A stretch of 64,000 nt of DNA from Gammaproteobacteria bacterium (GCA_003331625.1 QOPF01000002.1:163190-227189), one strand, 5' to 3'; counted from the first letter of the stretch, positions 45,530-54,824 are shown. The notes: generated by a model not told the origin, from the letters alone. Program-made: numbers and translations.

Positions 45530-47418
45530 TGAAAACTTTTTCTGAAATACCTAAATTACTTCCAAAAACTCCTCTATTGGATAAGGTAAATTTTCCCGAA
45601 GATTTAAAAAATTTTTCAAAGCAGGAGTTGCTCCAGTTATCAGATGAATTGAGAGAATTCTTAATCTATTCTGTTTCGCAAAGTGGAGGTCATTTTGGTG
45701 CTGGTTTAGGAGTAATAGAACTTACTGTTGCATTACACTACATTTTTAACACCCCTGAAGATAATTTAGTTTGGGACGTTGGTCATCAAAGCTACCCGCA
45801 TAAAATTCTTACTGGGAGAAAAAAAGAAATTGCATCAATTAGATCAAAAAATGGTCTTCATCCTTTTACAAATATTAGTGAAAGTTCTTACGATGCTTTT
45901 GGGGCTGGCCATTCAAGTACTTCTATCAGTGCTGTTTTAGGAATGTCTGTTGCAGAGCCTTTGAAAAATCACGTTGCCATCATAGGGGATGGCGCCATGA
46001 CAGCAGGAATGGCTTATGAAGCTTTAGCTCATGCAGGCTCTATTGACTCAAATCTTTTAGTTATTTTGAATGATAATAGTATGTCTATTTCAAAAAATAC
46101 TGGAGGGTTTTCAAATTACCTAGCTAGAATCTGGGCTAGTAAGTTTTATACATCAGTTAGAGAAGGAGGAAAAACAGCTCTAAGATTTATTCCTTCTGCA
46201 AAAAGTTTTGCTAAGAAAGCAGAAACACATTTAAAGGGGATGTTAGCTCCTGGAACTCTTTTTGAGGAACTTGGCTTTAATTATATCGGCCCCATGGATG
46301 GGCATAATTTAAATGAAATGCTTAGAACTTTAAAAAATCTCAAAGATTTAAAAGGTCCTAAATTTTTACATTTAATAACTAAAAAAGGAAAGGGTTTTGA
46401 GCCTGCTGAAAAGGATCCAATTGAATTTCATGCTTTGAATAAAATTGAAAAAGCTCCTAAAAAAAGTAATGGGAAAAAATATTCTAATGTTTTTGGAGAT
46501 TGGTTATGTGAAAAAGCCAATACTGGCGATGACCAATTAATGGCAATAACGCCTGCTATGTCTGAAGGATCAGGTATGAATGAGTTTGCAGAAAATTATC
46601 CAAATAAATTTTTTGATGTAGCTATCGCAGAACAACATAGTATGACTTTTGCCGCTGGACTAGCAAAGGCAGGAAAAAAACCAATTTTAGCTATTTATTC
46701 AACCTTTTTGCAAAGAGCATATGATCAGTTAATTCATGATGTTGTTTTACAAAAATTAGACGTTACTTTAGCTATTGACAGAGCTGGCTTTGTGGGAGGA
46801 GACGGTGCTACACACGCAGGGATCTTCGATGTTTCATTTCTTAGATGCATTCCAGATATAGTAATTATGAGCCCTTCAGATGAAAATGAATGCTGGAAAA
46901 TGCTTACCACAGCTTACGAATATTCAGGTCCTGCTGCAGTAAGATATCCCAGAGGAGAAGGACCTGGTGCAGAAATAGATACTAATTTTGATTCTATTGA
47001 TATTGGTAAGGCAAGAACGCTTAGAGAGGAAAACTCGGATATAGTAATTTTCTCCTTTGGCAATATGTTGAATCTATCTGAAGAAATTGCCAACGAATTA
47101 CAATGTTCCTTAATAGACATGAGATTCATCAAGCCTCTTGATGAAGCCCTTATTGAAAAATGTGCCAAAAAATATAAGCACTTGATCTCAATTGAAGAGA
47201 ATGTAATTTCTGGAGGAGGAGGTTCAGCAGTGAACGAATTTTTATCAAAACTTGGGTACTCTGAAAAACTTAAAATTATTGGAATTCCTGATGAATTTCC
47301 TATTGTCGGCGACCAAGAAGATCAAAGAGAAGCAGCAGGATTAACTAAAGAAAAAATAATAATTCAGCTAAATGCTGATTTGAATCTAAAAAATATTAAT
47401 AAAGAAGTTTCCGCCTAA
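45529..47418 (+). CDS. dxs: 1-deoxy-D-xylulose-5-phosphate synthase
   Basis: A 629-residue thiamine-diphosphate enzyme, first step of the MEP isoprenoid pathway. The TPP-binding GDGAMTAGMAYEAL...NDNSMS block lies near 155-185, the catalytic His in GHSSTS, and DRAGFVGGDGATHAG in the transketolase pyrimidine domain. Length matches the family. Its 3' end overlaps pgpA tail-to-tail by 33 nt. Confidence 0.97.
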   Translation: MKTFSEIPKLLPKTPLLDKVNFPEDLKNFSKQELLQLSDELREFLIYSVSQSGGHFGAGLGVIELTVALHYIFNTPEDNLVWDVGHQSYPHKILTGRKKEIASIRSKNGLHPFTNISESSYDAFGAGHSSTSISAVLGMSVAEPLKNHVAIIGDGAMTAGMAYEALAHAGSIDSNLLVILNDNSMSISKNTGGFSNYLARIWASKFYTSVREGGKTALRFIPSAKSFAKKAETHLKGMLAPGTLFEELGFNYIGPMDGHNLNEMLRTLKNLKDLKGPKFLHLITKKGKGFEPAEKDPIEFHALNKIEKAPKKSNGKKYSNVFGDWLCEKANTGDDQLMAITPAMSEGSGMNEFAENYPNKFFDVAIAEQHSMTFAAGLAKAGKKPILAIYSTFLQRAYDQLIHDVVLQKLDVTLAIDRAGFVGGDGATHAGIFDVSFLRCIPDIVIMSPSDENECWKMLTTAYEYSGPAAVRYPRGEGPGAEIDTNFDSIDIGKARTLREENSDIVIFSFGNMLNLSEEIANELQCSLIDMRFIKPLDEALIEKCAKKYKHLISIEENVISGGGGSAVNEFLSKLGYSEKLKIIGIPDEFPIVGDQEDQREAAGLTKEKIIIQLNADLNLKNINKEVSA

Positions 47419-47910
47419 CAAACTAAGTCCTGCAAAAACACCTGCTACTAAATCGTCCAAAACAATTCCAAAACCTGTCTTAAAGTTTCTATCTATAAAG
47501 GAAATGGGATGAGGTTTTAAAATATCAAAAAACCTAAAACTTAGAAATAGAATAAATGTTGCTAAAAAAGTTCCTTCTTGCCATTCTGAATTTGAAAAAT
47601 CATATAAATCCAAAAGTGGAATAAATAAGAAAGCAGTCCATAAGCCTGAAATTTCATCAATGACAATTGATTTTTGATCTCTATCAATTAAATCTTTAGT
47701 AGCAATTTCACAAGTAATAATCGAAATCAAAGTAAATATAAGAAGAATTAAAGTAAATACTTCAAAACTTAGTTGAAAAAAAGCAAATAAATAGAATAGC
47801 AATAAGGCAGCTAGTGAACCCCAAGTTCCTGGAGCAAATGGAAGTAGGCCTACTCCAAAAAAAGTAGATATCAAATGAGATGGTTTTTTTAAGGAAGGAA
47901 AGTTTTCCAT
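47386..47910 (-). CDS. pgpA: Phosphatidylglycerophosphatase A
   Basis: A 174-residue membrane phosphatase that completes phosphatidylglycerol synthesis after PgsA. It has the PgpA opening FGVGLLPFAPGTWGSL, the VIDEISG motif and the closing DDLVAG with bound-metal acidic residues, plus four hydrophobic segments. It overlaps thiL by 1 nt (TAATG). The thiL-pgpA pair normally follows nusB; here it faces dxs. Confidence 0.94.
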   Translation of the reverse strand: MENFPSLKKPSHLISTFFGVGLLPFAPGTWGSLAALLLFYLFAFFQLSFEVFTLILLIFTLISIITCEIATKDLIDRDQKSIVIDEISGLWTAFLFIPLLDLYDFSNSEWQEGTFLATFILFLSFRFFDILKPHPISFIDRNFKTGFGIVLDDLVAGVFAGLSLLGGNFFINIF

Positions 47911-48857
47911 TATTTAAAATGATTGTAGCTTTTTTGAGACATTTTAAGATGTGAATCCCCTTTTTTTATTCTTATGTTATTAATTTTTATAATTTCACCA
48001 ATTTTATATAACTTCATCTTCAATTTATCTTCGATGATTTTTATTTTCTTTTCTTTTGATTTTGGCACTGTGAAACAAAGCTCATAATCATCTCCCCAAG
48101 TGAGAGCATTTTTGTAAGTTCCTTCATAAGGAATAAGTTCTATATCAATTTCTGCTCCTACTTTGCTTTGTTCACAAATATGACCTAAATCTCCAATTAG
48201 ACCATCTGAAATATCTATACAGCTATTTGCAATTTTTCTTAACTCTTGTCCTAAAGATAAATTTACTTTGGGTTTTAAATATTTTTTTTTGTACCTTTTT
48301 TCTTTTGCTGAAAGGTTATTTTTTTTTGACTTAACAATCTCTAGTCCAATTCTTGAAAAGCCTAAAAATCCGCTAACATAAATTGAATCTCCTAATTTTG
48401 CCCCCGATCTGGATAAGAAGTATTTTTTTTTAACTTCACCGCAAACGCCAACAGAAACTGAACATTCTTTTCCTCTGCTTAAATCTCCTCCCAAAACAGG
48501 AACTCTATAATCTTTAGTGAAGAGTTTTATACCTTTAGCAAATTTTGCTAACCAAGATAATTCTTTAGAAGGTGTTACTAAAGAGATTGATAGCCACTTG
48601 AGTGCTCCGCCACAAGCCGCAATGTCACTCGCAGCTACGCTACACGCTCGATAAGCTATTAGTTCGGGATCAAGTTTTTTTGGAAAGTGAATGTCAGAAT
48701 GTGAGACATCTGTAGAGAAAATTAAATCTTCATTTGAAGTTTTAAAGAGTCCAGCGTCATCGCCGGGTCCTATTAAAATACCTGAGGAGTCAAGAAATTG
48801 ACTCCCCAGATTTTTAAAATATTTTTGTAAAATTGAAAATTCATCCGATTCTTTCAT
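47910..48857 (-). CDS. thiL: Thiamine-monophosphate kinase
   Basis: A 315-residue PurM-like kinase that makes thiamine diphosphate, the cofactor of the neighbouring Dxs. Motifs are GPGDDAGLF near 27, STDVSHSDIHFP, AASDIAACGG, VLGGDLSRG and CIDISDGLIGDLGH. Being next to dxs (TPP-dependent) may be meaningful or chance. It follows the thiolase gene by 18 nt. Confidence 0.95.
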   Translation of the reverse strand: MKESDEFSILQKYFKNLGSQFLDSSGILIGPGDDAGLFKTSNEDLIFSTDVSHSDIHFPKKLDPELIAYRACSVAASDIAACGGALKWLSISLVTPSKELSWLAKFAKGIKLFTKDYRVPVLGGDLSRGKECSVSVGVCGEVKKKYFLSRSGAKLGDSIYVSGFLGFSRIGLEIVKSKKNNLSAKEKRYKKKYLKPKVNLSLGQELRKIANSCIDISDGLIGDLGHICEQSKVGAEIDIELIPYEGTYKNALTWGDDYELCFTVPKSKEKKIKIIEDKLKMKLYKIGEIIKINNIRIKKGDSHLKMSQKSYNHFK

Positions 48858-48875
48858 CTAGAACCGGATAAATAA

Positions 48876-50069
48876 TTAAGCTTCGTAAGCTTCAAAAAGA
48901 CCAGTGGCTCCCATACCACCACCAACACACATTGTGACGATTCCGTATTTCCCACCTCTTCTATTTAGTTCTCTAGCAACATGTCCTACTTGACGCGATC
49001 CGGTCATGCCAAAAGGATGGCCTATAGAAATAGAACCACCATTCACATTAAGCTTTTCTGTAGGCAAGCCTAATTTATCTCTAATATGCACAACTTGAGA
49101 CGCAAAAGCTTCGTTAAGTTCCCACAAGTCAATATCTTCAATTTTAAGGTTTGCTGAATTAAGTAATTTAGGAATTGAATAAACTGGACCGATTCCCATC
49201 TCATCGGGCTGACAGCCAACTACAGTAAAGCCTCTAAAATAAAGTTTTGGTGTTAAGCCCAATTCTTTAGCTTTTTCTTCACTCATTACTAAAGTAACTG
49301 AAGCTCCATCAGATAATTGTGAGGAGTTTCCGGCTGTTACTGAACCGTTTTCAGGATCAAAAACAGGTTTTAAAGATGCTAAACCTTCAAGAGTTGTTTG
49401 CGGACGATTACAATCATCGCGATCGACTGTAACTTCAACATCTTTCTCCTCGCCAGACTCTTTGTTAACCAATTTCATTACCGTGTCCATTGGTACAATT
49501 TCGTCATCATAAAGCCCTGCTTCTTGAGCAGCAGCAGTTCTTTCTTGACTAGATAGAGCATACTCATCTTGAGCTTCTCTAGTTACGTCATAACGTTTTG
49601 CAACACATTCTGCAGTCTGTCCCATAGCGTGATAGATACCAGGCACATCGGCTGCTAATTTGTCATTAACATACATATGCATGTTGGTATTTCCTTGCGT
49701 CGTTGAAATAGATTCAACTCCTCCAGCCATGATGCAATCACTAAAACCACTTTGGACTTGAGTTGCGGCCATTGCTACAGTTTGCAGGCCTGAAGAGCAA
49801 TATCTATTCACAGTAGTGCCTCCAACCTCAATTGGTAAATTTGATAACACTGCAGCATTTCTAGCAATATTATGTCCTTGCGCTCCTTCTGGCGCGCCAC
49901 AACCTAAAATCATATCTTCAACCATTGAAGGATCTAATCCTGGGTTTCTTTCTAATAGAGCGTTAATCAAGTGAGCTGTCATATTATCAGCACGTGTTTG
50001 GTTAAAACCCCCTCTAAACGATTTAGCTAATCCAGTACGGACGCTATCAACGATTACTACGTTTCTCAT
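48876..50069 (-). CDS. Acetyl-CoA acyltransferase (thiolase)
   Basis: A 397-residue thiolase. The acylated Cys is in RYCSSGLQ near residue 88, and the C-terminal INGGSISIGHPFGMTGSRQ and CVGGGMG hold the catalytic His and Cys. A clear AGGAG lies just before the ATG, with a perfect TATAAT (50101-50096) upstream. It may serve fatty-acid beta-oxidation or acetoacetyl-CoA formation; the motif set does not decide. No FadB-like partner is adjacent. Confidence 0.93.
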   Translation of the reverse strand: MRNVVIVDSVRTGLAKSFRGGFNQTRADNMTAHLINALLERNPGLDPSMVEDMILGCGAPEGAQGHNIARNAAVLSNLPIEVGGTTVNRYCSSGLQTVAMAATQVQSGFSDCIMAGGVESISTTQGNTNMHMYVNDKLAADVPGIYHAMGQTAECVAKRYDVTREAQDEYALSSQERTAAAQEAGLYDDEIVPMDTVMKLVNKESGEEKDVEVTVDRDDCNRPQTTLEGLASLKPVFDPENGSVTAGNSSQLSDGASVTLVMSEEKAKELGLTPKLYFRGFTVVGCQPDEMGIGPVYSIPKLLNSANLKIEDIDLWELNEAFASQVVHIRDKLGLPTEKLNVNGGSISIGHPFGMTGSRQVGHVARELNRRGGKYGIVTMCVGGGMGATGLFEAYEA

Positions 50070-50095
50070 AAAATCTCCTATTTCGTAAACATCAA

Positions 50096-50101
50096 ATTAT
50101 A
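50096..50101 (-). promoter_or_regulatory. Candidate -10 element of the thiolase promoter
   Basis: A perfect TATAAT on the minus strand in the 105-bp gap after the TonB-receptor terminator, 27 nt before the thiolase ATG at 50069. The -35 is weak (TTAGTA at 18 bp). An AGGAG Shine-Dalgarno lies between it and the ATG. The terminator upstream makes a separate promoter necessary. Confidence 0.4.
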
Positions 50102-50126
50102 AAGATTAATTCTTACTATTACTAAT

Positions 50127-50157
50127 AAAAAAACCCCTGCTAAACAGGGGTTTTTTT
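50127..50157 (-). terminator. Rho-independent terminator of the TonB-receptor gene
   Basis: Stem CCCCTG (50134-50139) pairs with CAGGGG (50145-50150) around the loop CTAAA, flanked by seven A and seven T, so the hairpin can extend and works on both strands. It starts 18 nt past the receptor stop. It is the clearest terminator in the window and separates the receptor from the thiolase. Confidence 0.9.
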
Positions 50158-50174
50158 AAGTTTAAACTCAACTA

Positions 50175-53100
50175 TTAAAAATCAAGTCCAAAGCTCATTC
50201 CAAAAGATCTTGGCTCTCTGACAAACACAGATTGAGTGTGTCCAACAGATGAGTTACCAACACCGGTGGCAGTAATATTTCTGTCATCGGTAAGGTTTTG
50301 CGCCCAGATTCTTATGTTCCAGTCTCCATTAGTAGGGACCATTGATAGAGAGAAGTTAATCTCATCCCAAGCAGGTAATTTTGCAGCTTCAATATTGAAG
50401 ATGCTTGAATATCTGTCTGATTGGTAATAGTAGTCAACTCTAGGAGTAACTTCTAAATTATCAGTTTGGAAAGTATATGCGACACCCATTGATAAGGACA
50501 TGTCAGAAAAAGGCATTTGATTGCCACTTACATTCTGCGCTATACCAGAGCTTAAGAATTTACCTTTAGCAGTAGCAGTTCCTAAACATAATTCGTCAGA
50601 AGCAATACTTAGTTCGTTAGCTCCGCCAACCGGAGCGTGATCAGTCATTGCATCGAACAACTTACAAATACCGGCTGTTTGTAAACCAGCACCTGTTCCC
50701 CTTACGATAATCGAAGGAAGTAAAGTTCCAGTAGGTCCAGCAGATCCAGTAGCGTTTGCTTGTGGAGAATATACTTGAATTGAACTTGCAGTTCCTCCAC
50801 CAGCGGCAGGTAAACAAGTATTTGGTCCACCAACTGCAGTCATGAAGTGACATACGCCACCCAAGTTTCCATAGCCTTCTGCATGTGAACTCATCTCAAA
50901 AGGAACGATGTTCACTAAGTCGCCAGCTGTAAGAGCTGTATTAGCCACTGAATTTGTAGTACCACAATCTGAAGCAGCAGTACAAGTTAAACCAAAGGCT
51001 ATTTCGTTACTGCCTCTTAAGGCAGCAATAGCATTATTACCTGCAGTTGCTTGAGCAGCAGCGTCTCCGCCACCAGCAGCAGCTGCAGCTGCAGCACCAG
51101 CCTGTGATAACTGTACATCTAGAATCTTACCGTACATGTAACCAAGAGCGTTTTTATTCACTAAGAATGAGTTAGCAGTTTGGTTTTTAGCTACGTGCCA
51201 ATCAGTATAACCATCCATAGCTCCAGTAGAAGCTACTTGGTTGTAATGTCCACCCAAGTCATGTGGGTTGATCAAACTAAATTGACCAATCTCTGAATCT
51301 TGATAAGTGAACATCATGTTGAAGGCTAAACCAGGCACACTTGGTGGTGCTAAATAAAACTCTAATTCAGCACCGTATGTTTCTAAAGGCATACCTGTGT
51401 TAATTGCAGTTTCGTTTCTGATAACACCAATGTGATAGTTCTTGAAGTCATAGTAATAAACCGAAGCGTTAGCTGTAATTCCCTCTTCAGGAACTGAAGC
51501 TTTCACACCGAATTCAATCGCGTCAACTTCGGTACTTTCAAAAGCAAAAGGAGTGTTAGGGAACGCAGCGGCGTTAAATGGCGGGTTAAAACCACCACCT
51601 TTAAATCCTATGGAATAACTCGCATAGAATAAAGTATCGTCATTGATTTGATAATCCCAAACTAAACGACCTGTAGTTTCAGAGAAGTCTTTGATTGGGC
51701 TGATACCGTTTGCTACGTAGTCAGCATTATTAGCTGGCAACACACCAAAAATTTGTGAGCCGTTTGTGTTTCCTGCGCCAGTAGCAGTAGGCACTTGTCC
51801 TACAGTCTGACCTTTGGTATTGGCTTGCGAACCATCAGGAGCTGTAATGCCATTAGAAGTGAAACAAGCTGCAGTTTCTGCACCTGTAGCCATGTTGTAA
51901 GAATTTGGCAAACCAGTTGCAGCATTAATACCACAAGTTCCATTTAAACCATTTGCATCAACCATATTAGCTGACCAAGCAGAAAGTAAAGGCACTTTAT
52001 AGAAAGTGGAATTTACTGATACTGATTTCGTGTCTTCGTTGTATCGAAGACCGGCTGTTAACTTGTGATTTTCAGCAACGTCAAAATAGAACTCAGCAAA
52101 AAGAGCTGTTGAATCCAATTTGTACGATTCGGTTGTATTGTGAAAAAACTCTGTATACAAACCATCAATTCTTGAAACCATGTCATGTGCTAATGCGTAA
52201 GTGTTAGTAGTTATACCAAGAGCACTATAAGCTTCTACCGCAGGCGCTAAACCGGCAGCTACAGCTTGACCTGTTCTTGCAGTAATAGCTGCAGTAGTCG
52301 CATCAAGAGACAAAACGGAAGCACATTGTACTGCTCCTAATTGTCCACAGGTTAATAATCCACGATAAGCAGTTCTTGTAGAATTACTAATAGCAGAAGG
52401 CAAGCTTAAAGCGTTAAGCGTAATACCTGAGGCATAAACATCATAAAAAGAATAAGTATCGTTAGAAATATCGATTGCACCAACTAAGAAGTTGAACATG
52501 CCATCTAAATCTGAAGAATATCTAATTTCATATGTTGTGCCTTTCTGATCTTGCGTTGAAGCATCACCTGAAGCAGGCATGACGTGATTTCCTCTCACAC
52601 CTTCGCCGTTCGGACAAAATATTCCAGCTTTAAATTCTGAAATAGCACACTGAGAAGCAATCCTGTTGTTGCTATATCCTAAAGGTAACCCTTCGTTGCC
52701 TGAAGCAGTTGAATAGAAAGGAAGCGCTTGCACTGCAGCACTCCATCTGACACCACTACCTTCACTAGAAAGCGAAGAGGTATCACGATAAAACTGTCTT
52801 CTTTTGTTGTTATAAGCAACGGATAAAGTTCCTTGGTCAAATGCTTCTTCAAATAATATTTGAGTATTAGATTCTTGTGCATCGTGTCTAGGGGCAGCCC
52901 AAACATTTTGTTCGAAGAATTGCGTAGGAACAGTACCGTTATCTTTTGGTAAGCCAGTTGGAGCATAAGTTGCCGCTCCTCCAGCAGTACCATTAGTTAC
53001 GGTGTTAGGTACGTAAAAACCTAAAGTCCCACCAAGTAAACCTGGCAGTGTTGAACCGTTAGACATAGGATGTACAGGTTGGAAAACACGTTGTCCACCC

Positions 53101-53909
53101 ATGACACAACCTTGAACTAAGTTACTTCCAGTTTCACAAAATACACCACTGATTTGTTGACGATTTGATTCTTCGTCAAAAGCGTTGTGTATTAAAGTTA
53201 AAGTAGAGCTATCTCTTGGCTCCCACTGTAAAGAAGCACGCCACTGATAAGATCCTCTGTCATCAAAATTATTTGATGCTTGAGAATATAAATTTTTAGT
53301 TACGCCATCTTTTTCAAAATTTGTGTAGGCAAGACGAACACCAAGTTCATCACTGATTGGCATGTTTAACATTATCTCAATGTTTTTATATTCGTCTGAA
53401 CCAGCTTGGACTCTAAATCTGCCTTCAAAGGAGTCTAAATCAGGTCTGGCTGTAATCATGTTAATTACACCACCTGTAGAATTACGTCCAAATAATGTTC
53501 CTTGTGGTCCACGTAAAACCTCAATTCGAGCCATATCTAAAAAGCCCGCTTCGTTTGTTGACGTAGCACCAATTGGAAGACCATTAATGTGAACTTCCAC
53601 ACCCGCATCAGCACTTGCAGCAGTTGCAAAGTTAGCTACACCACGAATTGAAAATCCACCGCCGTTAAAAGTATCGGCCGTGTATCCAAGGCCTGGAACT
53701 TGTAATTGAATATCACTTGCAAACTCCATTTGGCGTTCTTCAAGCATATCTTCAGTAAAAGCCGAAACCGCGATTGGAACATCTTGCAAACTTTGCTCAG
53801 TTCTTTGCGCTGTGACAATTACTTCCTCAATTGTTGATTGAGCAAAAGCGGTAACAGACAAAAATGCTGCAGCCACAGTTGCTAAACTAATTTTAAAGAA
53901 TTTACTCAT
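50175..53909 (-). CDS. TonB-dependent outer-membrane receptor, unusually long (1244 residues)
   Basis: A signal peptide (residues 1-23, ending AFAQ) precedes the TonB box-like EEVIVTAQR (28-36). The plug domain follows (about 45-160, with VPGLGYTAD, FSIRGV, EVLRGPQGTLFGRNSTGGVIN), then a long beta-barrel ending in aromatic F (SFGMSFGLDF). Typical receptors have 700-900 residues. The extra length is in Ala/Gly/Thr-rich, Cys-containing insertions, notably around residues 930-1140, likely extracellular loops. It takes up a substrate (siderophore, vitamin or glycan; unknown) across the outer membrane. A strong Shine-Dalgarno (GGGGAGG, 53923-53917) and its own terminator suggest high expression. 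Confidence 0.95.
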   Translation of the reverse strand: MSKFFKISLATVAAAFLSVTAFAQSTIEEVIVTAQRTEQSLQDVPIAVSAFTEDMLEERQMEFASDIQLQVPGLGYTADTFNGGGFSIRGVANFATAASADAGVEVHINGLPIGATSTNEAGFLDMARIEVLRGPQGTLFGRNSTGGVINMITARPDLDSFEGRFRVQAGSDEYKNIEIMLNMPISDELGVRLAYTNFEKDGVTKNLYSQASNNFDDRGSYQWRASLQWEPRDSSTLTLIHNAFDEESNRQQISGVFCETGSNLVQGCVMGGQRVFQPVHPMSNGSTLPGLLGGTLGFYVPNTVTNGTAGGAATYAPTGLPKDNGTVPTQFFEQNVWAAPRHDAQESNTQILFEEAFDQGTLSVAYNNKRRQFYRDTSSLSSEGSGVRWSAAVQALPFYSTASGNEGLPLGYSNNRIASQCAISEFKAGIFCPNGEGVRGNHVMPASGDASTQDQKGTTYEIRYSSDLDGMFNFLVGAIDISNDTYSFYDVYASGITLNALSLPSAISNSTRTAYRGLLTCGQLGAVQCASVLSLDATTAAITARTGQAVAAGLAPAVEAYSALGITTNTYALAHDMVSRIDGLYTEFFHNTTESYKLDSTALFAEFYFDVAENHKLTAGLRYNEDTKSVSVNSTFYKVPLLSAWSANMVDANGLNGTCGINAATGLPNSYNMATGAETAACFTSNGITAPDGSQANTKGQTVGQVPTATGAGNTNGSQIFGVLPANNADYVANGISPIKDFSETTGRLVWDYQINDDTLFYASYSIGFKGGGFNPPFNAAAFPNTPFAFESTEVDAIEFGVKASVPEEGITANASVYYYDFKNYHIGVIRNETAINTGMPLETYGAELEFYLAPPSVPGLAFNMMFTYQDSEIGQFSLINPHDLGGHYNQVASTGAMDGYTDWHVAKNQTANSFLVNKNALGYMYGKILDVQLSQAGAAAAAAAGGGDAAAQATAGNNAIAALRGSNEIAFGLTCTAASDCGTTNSVANTALTAGDLVNIVPFEMSSHAEGYGNLGGVCHFMTAVGGPNTCLPAAGGGTASSIQVYSPQANATGSAGPTGTLLPSIIVRGTGAGLQTAGICKLFDAMTDHAPVGGANELSIASDELCLGTATAKGKFLSSGIAQNVSGNQMPFSDMSLSMGVAYTFQTDNLEVTPRVDYYYQSDRYSSIFNIEAAKLPAWDEINFSLSMVPTNGDWNIRIWAQNLTDDRNITATGVGNSSVGHTQSVFVREPRSFGMSFGLDF

Positions 53910-54122
53910 TTAGAATCCTCCCCTAATGAGATGTAAATTTCTGTTGTGAAGAAAGCTTTCGCTATAAGAAAGTCTAATAACTTTCACTTATATGCTTAAG
54001 GATTCTCCCCCTATAGCTTTTGATAATACCTAATTTTGCAAGTACTGCAACCTTTTAAAGGTAAAAAAAAACTTGCTTTATTGCTTTAAATAGAAGTAAT
54101 CATTTATATTGATTAACCAAAG
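53910..54122. promoter_or_regulatory. Divergent TonB-receptor/nth gap with receptor promoter and palindromes
   Basis: This 213-bp gap is the longest in the window. On the minus strand TTGCAG (54050-54045) and TATTAT (54028-54023), 16 bp apart, form a promoter for the receptor with a leader of about 107 nt. The -35 is inside the inverted repeat TTGCA-AGTAC-TGCAA (54036-54050), and a second palindrome, ACCTTT-T-AAAGGT, abuts it (54050-54062), an operator-like layout. GAAAGCTTTC (53951-53960) is another perfect palindrome within the leader. No clear promoter for nth was found. Confidence 0.5.
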
Positions 54123-54776
54123 ATGAACAAAAAAGAACGCGCAATTTTTATCGAAAGTAAGTTGGGTAAATTATATCCTAATCCCAAAGCTCCTCTAGAC
54201 CACACTAATGCTTTCACTTTCTTAATTGCTGTCTTACTTAGTGCCCAAACCACAGACAAGCGCGTGAATATCGTTACTAAAGAATTATTTAAAAATGCTA
54301 ACTCGCCGAAAAAAATGTTGAACCTCGGTGAAAAGAAAGTTTATGAGATGATCAAAACTTGCGGCCTCGCGCCTAAAAAAGCCAAAGCGATCGTGAAGAC
54401 TTCTGAGATCATCGTAAAAACTCATCAAGGAAAAATTCCCGCTGATTTGTTGGAACTTGAAAAATTACCAGGTGTTGGTCACAAAACAGCATCCGTAGTA
54501 GTAAGCGAATACTTTGATATGCCCGCTTTTGCTGTTGATACTCATATTCACAGACTAGCTCAAAGATGGGGTTTGTCTAATGGTAAATCAGTTAAACAAA
54601 CAGAGAAAGATTTGAAAAGCCTTTTTGCTGAAAATAATTGGCGCGACCTTCACTTGCAATTTATTTTCTATGGTAGAACTTATTGCACTGCAAGAGGATG
54701 TGACGGGACGATATGTTTTATGTGTAAAAGTTTATATCCTAATAGAAAAAGAAAAATTAAAACTTTAAAAGCTTAA
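54123..54776 (+). CDS. nth: Endonuclease III (DNA glycosylase/AP lyase)
   Basis: A 217-residue base-excision enzyme for oxidised pyrimidines. The helix-hairpin-helix LPGVGHKTA carries the catalytic Lys121, and catalytic Asp139 is in AVDTHIHR. The [4Fe-4S] region has Cys188, Cys193, Cys198 and Cys201, that is Cx4Cx4Cx2C, not the usual Cx6Cx2Cx5C of E. coli Nth. The N-terminal half looks like a normal Nth. It is followed by glyA after 48 nt. Confidence 0.93.
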   Translation: MNKKERAIFIESKLGKLYPNPKAPLDHTNAFTFLIAVLLSAQTTDKRVNIVTKELFKNANSPKKMLNLGEKKVYEMIKTCGLAPKKAKAIVKTSEIIVKTHQGKIPADLLELEKLPGVGHKTASVVVSEYFDMPAFAVDTHIHRLAQRWGLSNGKSVKQTEKDLKSLFAENNWRDLHLQFIFYGRTYCTARGCDGTICFMCKSLYPNRKRKIKTLKA

Positions 54777-54824
54777 AAAAACTATTTTGAAGAGTATAAT
54801 TTTAGAAAAATTAGGGATTCAAAT

